In this document: in pieces, positions 47,781 through 56,389 of the stretch | How the letters are laid out: each line of letters begins with the position of its first letter | Position numbering within the stretch: the stretch's first letter is position 1 | Assembly: GCA_030949385.1 (NCBI GenBank) | Contig: JAUZSP010000009.1 | Coordinates: 1-64,000 of the forward strand | Direction: 5' to 3' | Length of the DNA stretch: 64,000 nucleotides | Source: Gammaproteobacteria bacterium | Lineage (GTDB): Bacteria > Pseudomonadota > Gammaproteobacteria > JAUZRS01 | The notes under the pieces: generated by a model | What the model saw: the letters and a program-made list of their open reading frames with translations, nothing else | Database searches by the model: none | Told to the model about the DNA's origin: nothing | Program-made: the position numbers and the translations under genes

Positions 47781-49129
47781 AACCCGCCACCGTTCTGATC
47801 GTTGACGATGAAGCCGATATTCTTGAGCTGTTGGAGATCACCCTCAAGCGCATGGGCATTCAAACCCGCTGCGCCATCAATCTCAAGCAAGCACACGACG
47901 CTCTAAAACAGCAGCACTTTGACCTCTGCCTGACCGACATGCGCCTGCCCGATGGCAACGGTCTGCAACTGGTAGAACATCTGCAACAACAGCATCCAGA
48001 GCTGCCCGTGGCGGTCATCACCGCCCACGGCAATGTGGAGTCTGCCGTGGAAGCCCTGAAAAAAGGCGCGTTTGATTTTGTCTCCAAACCCGTGGATCTC
48101 AAGGTGCTGCGCAACCTGATCAACACCGCCCTCAAGCTGGAACGCACCGCAACCCCAACACCTCAGAACGAAAAGCAGAACGGCTCGCGTCCCTTGCTCG
48201 GCCATTCAAAACCGATGATGCAGTTGCGGCGCACCATCGCCAAGCTGGCGCGCAATCAAGCGCCAGTTTACATTTGTGGTGAATCCGGCACCGGCAAAGA
48301 ACTGGCTGCGCGGCAAATTCATCAGCAAGGTCCTCGCGCCCAGCGGCCGTTTATTGCCATCAACTGCGGTGCCATTCCCAGCGAATTGATGGAGAGTGAA
48401 TTTTTTGGTCATCTCAAGGGCAGCTTTAGCGGAGCGGTAAACACTAAAGACGGTCTGTTTCAAGCCGCTGAAGGCGGTACGCTATTTTTAGATGAAGTGG
48501 CGGATCTGCCTCTGGCCATGCAGGTCAAACTGCTGCGCGCCATCCAAGAAAAACGCATCCGCCCCATTGGTTCCAACCAAGAAAAGCCAATCAATGTGCG
48601 CCTGCTCAGCGCCAGCCACAAAGATCTGGCCGATGAAGTTCAGCAAGGCCATTTCCGCCAAGATCTTTATTACCGTCTCAATGTCATTGAGCTAACCACG
48701 CCGCCTCTGCGCGAACGCCCTGAAGACATCGAAGAACTCGCTCACGCCATTTTGCAGCGCCTCGCGCCGCACTACCCCGATGCCAACCCCAACCTAAGCA
48801 AAGCGGCGCTGTTTGAACTGAGTCAATACGAGTATCCCGGCAATGTACGTGAGTTGGAGAACATGTTGGAGCGCGCACTGGCTCTGCAAGAGGGTGAGCA
48901 AATTGAGGCCGATGATCTACAGCTTGAAAACAAGGCCAGCAAACCCTCTGCCATCTTCAGTGAGGGTGAAGGCGAACAGACTTTGGAACACATCATCAAT
49001 CAGCAGGAACGACACGCTCTGATGGAGGCTTTGGAGAAAAGTCGCTGGAAAAAAAGCGCCGCAGCTCAGGTTTTGGGCATCAGTTACCGTCAATTGCGTT
49101 ATCGCCTGAAAAAAATGGGGATTGAATGA
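47777..49129 (+). CDS. pilR: Type IV pilus response regulator PilR (sigma-54 activator)
   Basis: PilR activates pilin transcription with RNA polymerase sigma-54. It has 450 residues. The receiver domain has phosphorylated D54 (CLTDMRLPDGNG). The AAA+ domain has Walker A GESGTGKE near residue 170 and the sigma-54 contact loop, which reads GSFSGA where the general consensus is GAFTGA. A Fis-type helix-turn-helix closes the protein (KKSAAAQVLGISYRQLRYRL). A sigma-54-type promoter lies 130 bases downstream, before the pilins. Confidence 0.94.
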   Translation: MKPATVLIVDDEADILELLEITLKRMGIQTRCAINLKQAHDALKQQHFDLCLTDMRLPDGNGLQLVEHLQQQHPELPVAVITAHGNVESAVEALKKGAFDFVSKPVDLKVLRNLINTALKLERTATPTPQNEKQNGSRPLLGHSKPMMQLRRTIAKLARNQAPVYICGESGTGKELAARQIHQQGPRAQRPFIAINCGAIPSELMESEFFGHLKGSFSGAVNTKDGLFQAAEGGTLFLDEVADLPLAMQVKLLRAIQEKRIRPIGSNQEKPINVRLLSASHKDLADEVQQGHFRQDLYYRLNVIELTTPPLRERPEDIEELAHAILQRLAPHYPDANPNLSKAALFELSQYEYPGNVRELENMLERALALQEGEQIEADDLQLENKASKPSAIFSEGEGEQTLEHIINQQERHALMEALEKSRWKKSAAAQVLGISYRQLRYRLKKMGIE

Positions 49130-49256
49130 ATGCGCCAATTGTCAGGAAGTGACAAAACCTGTCCATAAGCAACAAAGGCTGTTATGTTAAAAACTGAGAG
49201 CAAGGATAATAATAAAAATAAGTCTTATTTTCAATAACTTATAGTTTATATATTTT

Positions 49257-49273
49257 CTGGCCTGCAATCTGCT
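49257..49273 (+). promoter_or_regulatory. Sigma-54 (-24/-12) promoter of the pilin genes
   Basis: The sequence CTGGCCTGCAATCTGCT has GG at 49259-49260 and GC at 49271-49272, exactly 10 bases apart, matching the TGGC-N-TTGC core. It lies about 50 bases upstream of the first pilin start and just after pilSR. The AT-rich stretch upstream (49205-49255) could hold PilR sites or bend DNA. Confidence 0.8.
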
Positions 49274-49322
49274 ATTACTCCTGTACCGAAGGAGTTGCAT
49301 GGCCCTATCAGGGAGAAAGACG

Positions 49323-49745
49323 ATGAAGAGATCCAATGGATTTACGCTCATTGAACTGATGATTGTCGTTGCCATTATTGGCATTCTGGCGGCTATTGCG
49401 ATTCCTCAGTACCAAAACTTTACCAATCGTGCCGCGTTTCAGGAGATGGTGTCATTGGTTGCGCCGTTTAAAATGGCCGTTGAGATGTGTGCTCAAGATA
49501 ATGCAGGGGATGTCAGTCGTTGTGATAACGATTATTCCGGCACCTTGGGAACCATCCCAGCACAAATCAATGATCAAGAGGACATCAATGAGTTAACCAC
49601 CGCTGCCGGTGTCATCGAACTCAAAACCATTGATGACTCTTTTGGCCAATCAGATCACACCTATTACATCTTAACCCCCGTGTTCACTGGCAACGCGATC
49701 ACTTGGAACATAACAGGCAATTGCAGAGATCGTGGTCTCTGTTAA
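49323..49745 (+). CDS. pilA: Type IV major-pilin-like protein, first copy
   Basis: This is a type IV pilin precursor of 140 residues from the ATG at 49323, with a GGGAG site seven bases upstream. The class III leader is MKRSNG, cleaved by PilD before F7, followed by the hydrophobic helix [20 protein letters not shown]. Glu5 of the mature protein is present. The globular part has Cys pairs, including a C-terminal GNCRDRGLC that could form the D-loop disulfide. It is acidic and distinct from the second pilin beyond the first 40 residues. Confidence 0.92.
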   Translation: MKRSNGFTLIELMIVVAIIGILAAIAIPQYQNFTNRAAFQEMVSLVAPFKMAVEMCAQDNAGDVSRCDNDYSGTLGTIPAQINDQEDINELTTAAGVIELKTIDDSFGQSDHTYYILTPVFTGNAITWNITGNCRDRGLC

Positions 49746-49785
49746 CACCACAGATTTACCAAACCTTAAACCTAGGAGCTACACC

Positions 49786-50253
49786 ATGAAAATGCAGAAC
49801 AAAAAACAGCAAGGTTTTACTCTAATCGAACTGATGATTGTGGTCGCGATTATCGGCATTCTGGCCGCCATCGCGATTCCTCAGTATCAAAACTTCACCA
49901 ATCGTGCCGCCTTTAAATCTGTCACTTCTATCATTTCACCCTACAAATTGGGCGTAGAACTTTGTTCTCAAGAAAACGGAGGTGTACTAACCGCATGTGT
50001 ACCTGGCTATCTTGGCAACCTCGGCTCTATTCCAGTCGCACCAACCAACCTCCCTATGGCACTTGATACCACCAATACATTAACGGCATTAACCATCGTT
50101 GCTGGCGTAATTACTGCCACCACTGCGGCTGGTGACTTTGGGCAAACAGCAGCAACCACTTACAGTTTGACTCCCGTTACTGCTCCAGGTAGCTCATCCA
50201 TTACTTGGACAAAAGGTGGTAGTTGCGCAACTGCCGCTGTCAATCTCTGCTAA
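49786..50253 (+). CDS. pilA: Type IV major-pilin-like protein, second copy
   Basis: This second pilin precursor has 155 residues from the ATG at 49786, with an AGGAG site seven bases upstream. The leader is [10 protein letters not shown], then the same helix as the first copy. Identity continues through [13 protein letters not shown], after which the sequences diverge. The globular part is rich in Ala, Thr and Val and has Cys in [14 protein letters not shown] and at the C-terminus ([12 protein letters not shown]). Only 40 bases separate it from the first pilin, so the sigma-54 promoter can drive both. A hairpin terminator follows. Which copy is the main fibre subunit cannot be told from sequence. 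Confidence 0.92.
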   Translation: MKMQNKKQQGFTLIELMIVVAIIGILAAIAIPQYQNFTNRAAFKSVTSIISPYKLGVELCSQENGGVLTACVPGYLGNLGSIPVAPTNLPMALDTTNTLTALTIVAGVITATTAAGDFGQTAATTYSLTPVTAPGSSSITWTKGGSCATAAVNLC

Positions 50254-50277
50254 ATCCGCTTCAAAACTCGCTCTACC

Positions 50278-50305
50278 AACAAAGCCCCTTTTCAGGGGCT
50301 TTGTT
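50278..50305 (+). terminator. Intrinsic terminator after the second pilin gene
   Basis: An 11-bp perfect stem (AACAAAGCCCC / GGGGCTTTGTT) with a six-base loop lies 24 bases after the pilin stop. The downstream T-tract is short and broken (GTTTC). It would separate the highly expressed pilins from pilBCD. Confidence 0.75.
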
Positions 50306-50473
50306 GTTTCTATACCACTCTAAATCTATTTCTACTCCAACTGCCCCATGCAGAACAAACCATCCATCACCTTTTCAGCACAGCCCATATGGACAGATTG
50401 GGCAATTTATGCCTTAATTGCGTGATCATTAAAACAGCCTCAACCCCCACTCCATTCGAAGGACGTACTGTAG

Positions 50474-52189
50474 ATGGCGAAAACACAGACCAACTTAAGT
50501 CTGGGCGGCCTCCCCCGGCGCTTGGTACAAGACGGTATTGTTGACGAAGAAGTGATTCTACAAGCCGTTGCCAGCGCCCAAAAAAGCAAAAAATCCATTG
50601 TCACCGTCTTAGTTGAAGAAGGCCTTGCCTCCAGCCTCGCCGTTGCCATCGCCGCCTCACAAGAGTTTGGCCTCTCCCTGTTCGACCTTGATGCACTGGA
50701 GATCGACTCACTCCCCCCCACGCTGGTGGACGGTGACCTGATTGAAACCCACCACGCCCTGCCGCTGCTCAAACGTGGCCCGCGCCTCTTTGTTGCCATC
50801 TCAGACCCGACCAACTTAATGGCGCTGGATGAGATTAAATTTCACACCGGCATCTCCACCGACCCCATCTTGGTCGAAGAAGACAAACTGCAGAAAAAAA
50901 TTCAACAGTTCCTCAGCAGCCAACACACCGCCAGCATGGACACCATTCTGGATGCCGATCTGGATAACTTAGAGATCGCCTCCGAAGAAGACGACAACAA
51001 CGATCAAGACCCCGGCTCAGAAATAGACGACACCCCCGTGGTGCGTTTTGTCAACAAAGTGATGCTCGACGCCATCAATAAAAGCGCCTCCGACATACAC
51101 GTTGAACCCTACGAAAACACCTTTCGCATCCGCTATCGCATCGATGGCATTTTGCAAGAGATGTCAAAACCACCACAAGCCATGTCCACCCGCATCATCT
51201 CCCGGATCAAAGTCATGTCGCGCATGGACATCTCGGAGCGGCGCGTCCCGCAAGACGGTCGCATCAAAATGAAATTGTCGAAAAATCGCGCCATCGACTT
51301 TCGGGTCAACACCTGCCCGACGCTGTTTGGCGAAAAAATCGTCATGCGTATTCTCGACCCCAGTAGCACCAAACTGGGCATCGAAAGCCTCGGTTTTGAA
51401 AAAGATCAACAAGAAACCTATCAAAAAGCCCTGTTACAACCTTACGGTATGATTCTGGTCACCGGCCCCACCGGCAGCGGTAAAACCGTCTCGCTCTACA
51501 CCGGCCTCAATATGCTCAACACCATCGACCGCAACATCTCCACCGCCGAAGATCCAGCAGAGATCAACCTGCCGGGAATCAACCAGGTCAACGTCAATAC
51601 CCGCGTTGGCCTGACGTTTGCTGAAGCTTTACGAGCCTTTTTACGTCAGGACCCTGATATCATCATGGTGGGTGAAATTCGTGACATTGAGACCGCCAAC
51701 ATCGCCATCAAAGCGGCGCAAACGGGTCACTTGGTGCTCTCTACGCTGCACACCAACGACGCGCCGCAAACCCTGTCGCGCTTGGCCAATATGGGCGTTG
51801 CCCCCTTTAACATCGCCACCTCGGTGTCGCTGATTATTTCACAACGGTTGGCAAGAAAACTTTGTACAAAATGCAAAACCCCCGAAGATATTCCACGCAA
51901 AACCCTAATTGATGAAGGTTTTGATGAAAAAGAAGCACGCACCATCAAAGTCTATAACGCCACGGGCTGCGACCACTGCAACAACGGCTGCAAAGGACGG
52001 GTCGGCATCTATCAAGTGATGCCGGTTACCGAAGAGATGGGGCGTATTATTATGGCCGGAGGCAACTCGATTGAAATTGCCGATCAAGCCAAAAAAGAGG
52101 GCGTTATGGATCTGCGTCGCGCAGCACTCAATAAAGTCAAAGCAGGTCACATCAGCCTTGAAGAAGCCAACCGAGTGACCAAGGAATAA
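50474..52189 (+). CDS. pilB: Type IV pilus assembly ATPase PilB
   Basis: PilB is the cytoplasmic hexameric ATPase that powers pilus extension. It has 571 residues. An N-terminal MshEN/GSPII_E-N-type domain (residues about 10-150) may bind c-di-GMP in this family. Walker A is GPTGSGKT at 331-338, followed by the Asp box, Walker B RQDPDIIMVGEIRD and the His box STLHTNDAPQT. The C-terminal zinc motif is CTKCKTPED with CDHCNNGCKGRVGIYQ. It is followed by pilC after 5 bases. Confidence 0.96.
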   Translation: MAKTQTNLSLGGLPRRLVQDGIVDEEVILQAVASAQKSKKSIVTVLVEEGLASSLAVAIAASQEFGLSLFDLDALEIDSLPPTLVDGDLIETHHALPLLKRGPRLFVAISDPTNLMALDEIKFHTGISTDPILVEEDKLQKKIQQFLSSQHTASMDTILDADLDNLEIASEEDDNNDQDPGSEIDDTPVVRFVNKVMLDAINKSASDIHVEPYENTFRIRYRIDGILQEMSKPPQAMSTRIISRIKVMSRMDISERRVPQDGRIKMKLSKNRAIDFRVNTCPTLFGEKIVMRILDPSSTKLGIESLGFEKDQQETYQKALLQPYGMILVTGPTGSGKTVSLYTGLNMLNTIDRNISTAEDPAEINLPGINQVNVNTRVGLTFAEALRAFLRQDPDIIMVGEIRDIETANIAIKAAQTGHLVLSTLHTNDAPQTLSRLANMGVAPFNIATSVSLIISQRLARKLCTKCKTPEDIPRKTLIDEGFDEKEARTIKVYNATGCDHCNNGCKGRVGIYQVMPVTEEMGRIIMAGGNSIEIADQAKKEGVMDLRRAALNKVKAGHISLEEANRVTKE

Positions 52190-52194
52190 GCAAC

Positions 52195-53415
52195 ATGGCG
52201 AGTAAAAACAGCGCAAAAACCAGTTTTGACTGGGAAGGAAAAGACGGTCGAGGCCACAAAGTCAAAGGCCAGATCAACGCCGTTAACGCCGATTTAGCCA
52301 AAGCACAATTGCGCCGCCAAGGCATCACTCCGCTGCGGGTGCGTAAAAAGGCAGCGCCTCTGTTCGGCAGCGGTAAGAAAAAAATCACCAGCAAAGACAT
52401 CTCCATTTTTGCCCGCCAAATGTCCACCATGATGACCGCTGGGGTACCCTTGGTACAATCCTTCGAGATCGTCGGCCAAGGCCACGACAATCCCGCCATG
52501 CAGGAGCTGATTTTTAACATCAAAAACGATATTGAATCCGGCTCCACCATGGGCACAGCACTGAGCAAACACCCAAAACAATTTGATAATCTGTTTTGCA
52601 GCTTGGTCAGTGCCGGTGAACAGTCCGGTACCTTGGAGTCCTTGCTGACCAAAATCGCCACCTACAAAGAGAAAACCGAAGCCCTTAAAGCCAAAATCAA
52701 AAAAGCCCTCTTTTATCCCGTCGCCGTACTCGTCGTAGCCTTTGTGGTAACGGCCATTTTGCTGGTTTTTGTGGTACCTGAATTTCAAAAACTGTTTGAA
52801 GGCATGGGCGGTGAACTGCCCGCTTTCACCCAGTTTGTGATGCAGCTCTCCGAGGGCTTTCAAAAATGGTGGTGGCTGATTGTCTTGGTCATTGTTGGCT
52901 CGCTCAAACTGTTTGGCTACCTGCGCCTCAACAACAAAGCCTTCTCCGATATGATCGACCGCCTGCTGCTGCGCCTGCCGGTGGTGGGTGACATGCTCGA
53001 AAAAGCCGCCATTGCCCGTTTTGCTCGCACGCTCGCCACCATGTCCACCGCCGGTGTGCCATTGGTGGAAGCGATGGAGTCCGTCGCCACCACCTCCGGC
53101 AACAGCGTCTACTACAACGCCATTATGCAGATGAAAGACGACGCGGCCAGTGGCCAGCAATTGCAAGTCTCCATGCAGCAGACCGGCCTGTTTCCCAACA
53201 TGGTGGTGCAAATGGTGGCCATCGGTGAGGAGTCCGGCGCACTGGACAGCATGTTGGCCAAGGTCGCCGATCTTTACGAAGAGGAAGTAGACAACGCCGT
53301 TGATGCCCTCACCAGCTTACTCGAACCGCTGATCATGTCCTTTCTTGGCGTGGTGGTTGGCGGCTTGGTCATCGCCATGTACCTACCCATATTCAAAATG
53401 GGCGATGCTTTTTAA
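52195..53415 (+). CDS. pilC: Type IV pilus inner-membrane platform protein PilC
   Basis: PilC is the inner-membrane platform on which PilB works. It has 406 residues and two T2SSF domains. Each has the typical FARQMSTMMTAGVPLVQSFE or FARTLATMSTAGVPLVEAME opening (near residues 65 and 275). Three hydrophobic helices lie near residues 175-195, 225-245 and 380-400. It lies between pilB and pilD in the standard pilBCD order. Confidence 0.96.
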   Translation: MASKNSAKTSFDWEGKDGRGHKVKGQINAVNADLAKAQLRRQGITPLRVRKKAAPLFGSGKKKITSKDISIFARQMSTMMTAGVPLVQSFEIVGQGHDNPAMQELIFNIKNDIESGSTMGTALSKHPKQFDNLFCSLVSAGEQSGTLESLLTKIATYKEKTEALKAKIKKALFYPVAVLVVAFVVTAILLVFVVPEFQKLFEGMGGELPAFTQFVMQLSEGFQKWWWLIVLVIVGSLKLFGYLRLNNKAFSDMIDRLLLRLPVVGDMLEKAAIARFARTLATMSTAGVPLVEAMESVATTSGNSVYYNAIMQMKDDAASGQQLQVSMQQTGLFPNMVVQMVAIGEESGALDSMLAKVADLYEEEVDNAVDALTSLLEPLIMSFLGVVVGGLVIAMYLPIFKMGDAF

Positions 53416-53438
53416 CTCACAACGGATGCCTGCTCATC

Positions 53439-54308
53439 ATGGGCTTATTTGACCCTCTGCTGCACAACCCAACGGGTTTTATCATCGCCATCGGCCTCTT
53501 TAGCCTGCTGGTTGGCAGCTTTTTAAACGTCGTCATCTCACGCCTACCGATCATGATGCAGCGCCAATGGCGCAGCGAATGTGAACAGTATCTCGACCCT
53601 GACAAAGAGCCGCCCGTAGAAAAAACCTTCAACCTCAGTCGTCCACGTTCGCACTGCCCCAGCTGCAAACAACCCATTCGGGCCATCGAAAACGTCCCTC
53701 TGCTCAGCTACCTGTTTCTCAAAGGTTGCTGTCGCCACTGCGGTACACACATTTCATGGCAATATCCCGCCGTCGAGCTGCTCACCGCCCTGCTTTCGAT
53801 GGCCATTGCCGCTCACTTTGGTGCCAGTTGGCTGACCCTAACGGGTTTACTGTTCACTTGGAGTCTCATTGCTCTGAGTGTTATTGATCTGCAACAGACG
53901 TTGTTACCTGACAGCATCACCCAACCGATGCTCTGGCTCGGGCTGCTGCTCAGCCTGAGCAACAGCTCCGCCATCAGCACCGAAACCGCCCTACTGGGCG
54001 CGATTGCGGGGTACTTGGCACTCTGGTCGGTCTACTGGCTGTTTAAGCTGCTGACGGGCAAAGAGGGCATGGGGCACGGCGACTTTAAATTGCTGGCCAT
54101 GCTCGGTGCTTGGCTCGGTTGGCAGGCGTTGCCGAGCATCATCATGATCTCTTCACTGCTGGGAGCCACTGTGGGTATTTTACTGATTCTGTGTAAAAAA
54201 CAGGATCGAAACATCCCCATTCCCTTTGGTCCTTACCTTGCTTTTGCCGGTTGGATCAGCTTAATCTGGGGTGAGCAGATCAACCGTTATTACCTCAATT
54301 TTGGCTAA
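53439..54308 (+). CDS. pilD: Prepilin leader peptidase/N-methyltransferase PilD
   Basis: PilD cleaves prepilin leaders and N-methylates the new terminal Phe. It has 289 residues and about eight membrane segments. The zinc-binding N-terminal domain has C73, C76, C98 and C101 (CPSCKQP, CCRHCGTH). The two catalytic aspartates are D150 (LSVIDLQQ) and D215 in GMGHGDFKLLA. It can process both pilins encoded here and pseudopilins. coaE follows after 3 bases. Confidence 0.96.
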   Translation: MGLFDPLLHNPTGFIIAIGLFSLLVGSFLNVVISRLPIMMQRQWRSECEQYLDPDKEPPVEKTFNLSRPRSHCPSCKQPIRAIENVPLLSYLFLKGCCRHCGTHISWQYPAVELLTALLSMAIAAHFGASWLTLTGLLFTWSLIALSVIDLQQTLLPDSITQPMLWLGLLLSLSNSSAISTETALLGAIAGYLALWSVYWLFKLLTGKEGMGHGDFKLLAMLGAWLGWQALPSIIMISSLLGATVGILLILCKKQDRNIPIPFGPYLAFAGWISLIWGEQINRYYLNFG

Positions 54309-54311
54309 ACC

Positions 54312-54968
54312 ATGTTGATTATCGGCCTAACGGGTGGCATTGGCAGTGGCAAGTCCACCGTGGCTCAGCTCTTTTCTCAATACGGCACTCCCGTGCTGGA
54401 TGCCGACCAAATTGCTCGCCAACTGGTGGAAGTAGGTCAACCGGCACTGGCAAAGATTGCCCAACGGTTTGGCCAACACATTTTACACACCGATGGCAGC
54501 CTAAATCGCTCAGCCTTACGACAGAAAATCTTCAACGACAGCAGAGCCAAACAGCAATTGGAAAACCTACTGCATCCACTGATACGCCAACAGATGCACA
54601 TTCAGAGCAAGAAACTCTTGCAACAACAGCCCCCTCCCTCCTATTGCATTCATATGATCCCCCTGCTGATCGAAAGCCAGCAAACAGCCAACGTTGATCG
54701 CATCTTAATCGTTGACCTACCCGAACAGCTGCAAATTCAACGAGTCAGTCAACGAGACCAACAGAGCCAAGCAGAGGTGCAACGCATTATTGAACAACAA
54801 GTTAACCGTCAACAGCGCCTGCAAGCAGCCGATGAGGTGATTGATAACAGCGGCCATCTGACTGCATTGCAAAAACAGGTCAAACAGCTACACCAATGTT
54901 ATGTGCAACAATCCCACCTGCCAACACCTGCCCATAGATCCAAAAGCGGTGTACAATCGCCGCCATGA
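54312..54968 (+). CDS. coaE: Dephospho-CoA kinase
   Basis: This enzyme phosphorylates dephospho-CoA in the last step of CoA synthesis. It has 218 residues. The P-loop GLTGGIGSGKST is at 5-16, the CoA-site segment DADQIARQLVE near residue 31, and the lid/arginine region RVSQRDQQSQAEVQRII near 140. A Gln-rich C-terminal tail is probably disordered. It is the usual gene after pilD. Confidence 0.95.
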   Translation: MLIIGLTGGIGSGKSTVAQLFSQYGTPVLDADQIARQLVEVGQPALAKIAQRFGQHILHTDGSLNRSALRQKIFNDSRAKQQLENLLHPLIRQQMHIQSKKLLQQQPPPSYCIHMIPLLIESQQTANVDRILIVDLPEQLQIQRVSQRDQQSQAEVQRIIEQQVNRQQRLQAADEVIDNSGHLTALQKQVKQLHQCYVQQSHLPTPAHRSKSGVQSPP

Positions 54969-55132
54969 GAATTTAGCGATTTGTCACCACCAATGAAACT
55001 GTGGAAAATGAAGCTAAAATGGAAACTATTATAAAATAGTCCCTCAAAAATGGGCTGTTTACAAAAAATTGAATAAAGTCAGATATCTGTAAACCGCATG
55101 GAAGCAAAATCAACCAAACAGTATAGGCCATA

Positions 55133-55942
55133 ATGTCTCACTTTTACGCTACTTTACCAACAGGTAAACAAATTGTGTCAGATGAGTTAATTTTTGAACA
55201 ACCGGTTACGGAACGCATTAGGACTTTTCTGCGTTTACAGCAGCTGTTTCAACGCATCGACTTTCATTTGGAGCAAAAATCAGCTTGGGATACCCAAGCG
55301 GCCGTCAGCACCCTATTGGAAATCATCAACTTAACCTCTCGGGGTGACCTAAAGGGCGAGGTGATCAAAGAGCTGGAACGGCAAAAAACAGCCATCCAAC
55401 AAGCTCCCGACTCGGATCTCAAACGACTGCAACTGCTGCCCATTTTAGAGTGCCAAGCACCCATGATTGAACAGCTGCACAATCAAAAAGGTCAACTAAA
55501 CCACAACTTTCAAAACAATGAGTTTCTCAATTCCATTCGTCGTCGTCGTACCGCCTCAGGCAATACCTGCAGCTTTGACCTACCTGCTTATCACCATTGG
55601 CTAAAACGCCCCACTCAGGAACGCCACACCGCGCTCAAAAATTGGCTAGAACCCTTTGATACGGTGAAAATTGCCATTGATACCATTCTAGATGCGATTC
55701 GTGAAACTCCAGAAACCAGTGTGCAAATGGCATCCAACGGCTTTTTTCAGCTCAATCTCAACCCCAGCCGCCCTCTGCAGATGATTCGCATCTACATCTC
55801 CGGCCCACCGGGGCTGTTTCCTGAGATGAGTGTCGGTAAACATCGTTTTACTATCCGCTTTTTTGCCCAGACGGCTCCAGAGAAAAAGGCCGATCAGGTG
55901 CAAAGCGATGTGGAGTTTCAACTCGGTTGCTGCATCCTGTAG
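55133..55942 (+). CDS. zapD: Cell division protein ZapD
   Basis: ZapD bundles FtsZ filaments at the division ring. It has 269 residues, slightly longer than the E. coli protein. Family segments are FEQPVTERIRTFLRLQQLF near residue 22 and the C-terminal RIYISGPPGLFPEMSVGKHRF near 225. It lies after coaE, as expected, but the small zinc protein gene yacG that often follows is absent. Its stop codon directly abuts the stop of the convergent lipoprotein gene. Confidence 0.93.
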   Translation: MSHFYATLPTGKQIVSDELIFEQPVTERIRTFLRLQQLFQRIDFHLEQKSAWDTQAAVSTLLEIINLTSRGDLKGEVIKELERQKTAIQQAPDSDLKRLQLLPILECQAPMIEQLHNQKGQLNHNFQNNEFLNSIRRRRTASGNTCSFDLPAYHHWLKRPTQERHTALKNWLEPFDTVKIAIDTILDAIRETPETSVQMASNGFFQLNLNPSRPLQMIRIYISGPPGLFPEMSVGKHRFTIRFFAQTAPEKKADQVQSDVEFQLGCCIL

Positions 55943-56389
55943 CTACTTTTTCAGCCGAAACGGTACCGTAGCCAACCAACGCTGGCCACTAAGATCCGTC
56001 AACTGCAACTGCAATAACCACTCTTCACCACCGACAGCACAGATGGGCAAAACCACTCGACTCTGCCAATTTCCCTCGTTATTCTTCAATAAAGAATAAC
56101 GATTTTTACCCATATCCATTGCCGCCATTTTAAAATCTACCACCGCAGATTTGACCTCATTCGGCCAGCCTGAAACATCAAGATTCAAAATAAAAGGCTG
56201 CAAGGGCAGCACCTTATCTGCAAACGAGAGACGCACCTCACCTTGCGATGCCGTGAGATGACATTCACCCTCTTGATTCAGACACACCGTTGAACTCAGC
56301 AGTAAATGTTCAGCCGGTTTTTCAACCGGTGTATCCTCAGCCTGGCAGGCAACCAACAACAGCAATAACAACAACACCCCTTTTTTCAT
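55943..56389 (-). CDS. Putative lipoprotein, FixH/YtkA-like fold
   Basis: From the ATG at 56389, which has GGAG seven bases upstream, the protein is 148 residues. A short signal of eight Leu/Val residues ends in the lipobox LVAC, so it should be lipidated. The rest includes FILNLDVSGWPNEVKSAVVD, a Met-rich AAMDMGKNRYSL turn and a NWQSRVVLPICAVGGEEWLL strand pair. This resembles small beta-sandwich FixH/YtkA-type domains, some of which bind metal; the function is not established. Its start overlaps the Nudix-ThiE stop by 4 bases (ATGA), so they are coupled. Confidence 0.75.
   Translation of the reverse strand: MKKGVLLLLLLLVACQAEDTPVEKPAEHLLLSSTVCLNQEGECHLTASQGEVRLSFADKVLPLQPFILNLDVSGWPNEVKSAVVDFKMAAMDMGKNRYSLLKNNEGNWQSRVVLPICAVGGEEWLLQLQLTDLSGQRWLATVPFRLKK

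Noticed and set aside
52294-53211. A 305-codon open frame on the minus strand inside pilC, rich in Gly, His and Phe
   Set aside because: It is antisense to the intact, conserved pilC and has no start context or family similarity; it is a composition shadow.
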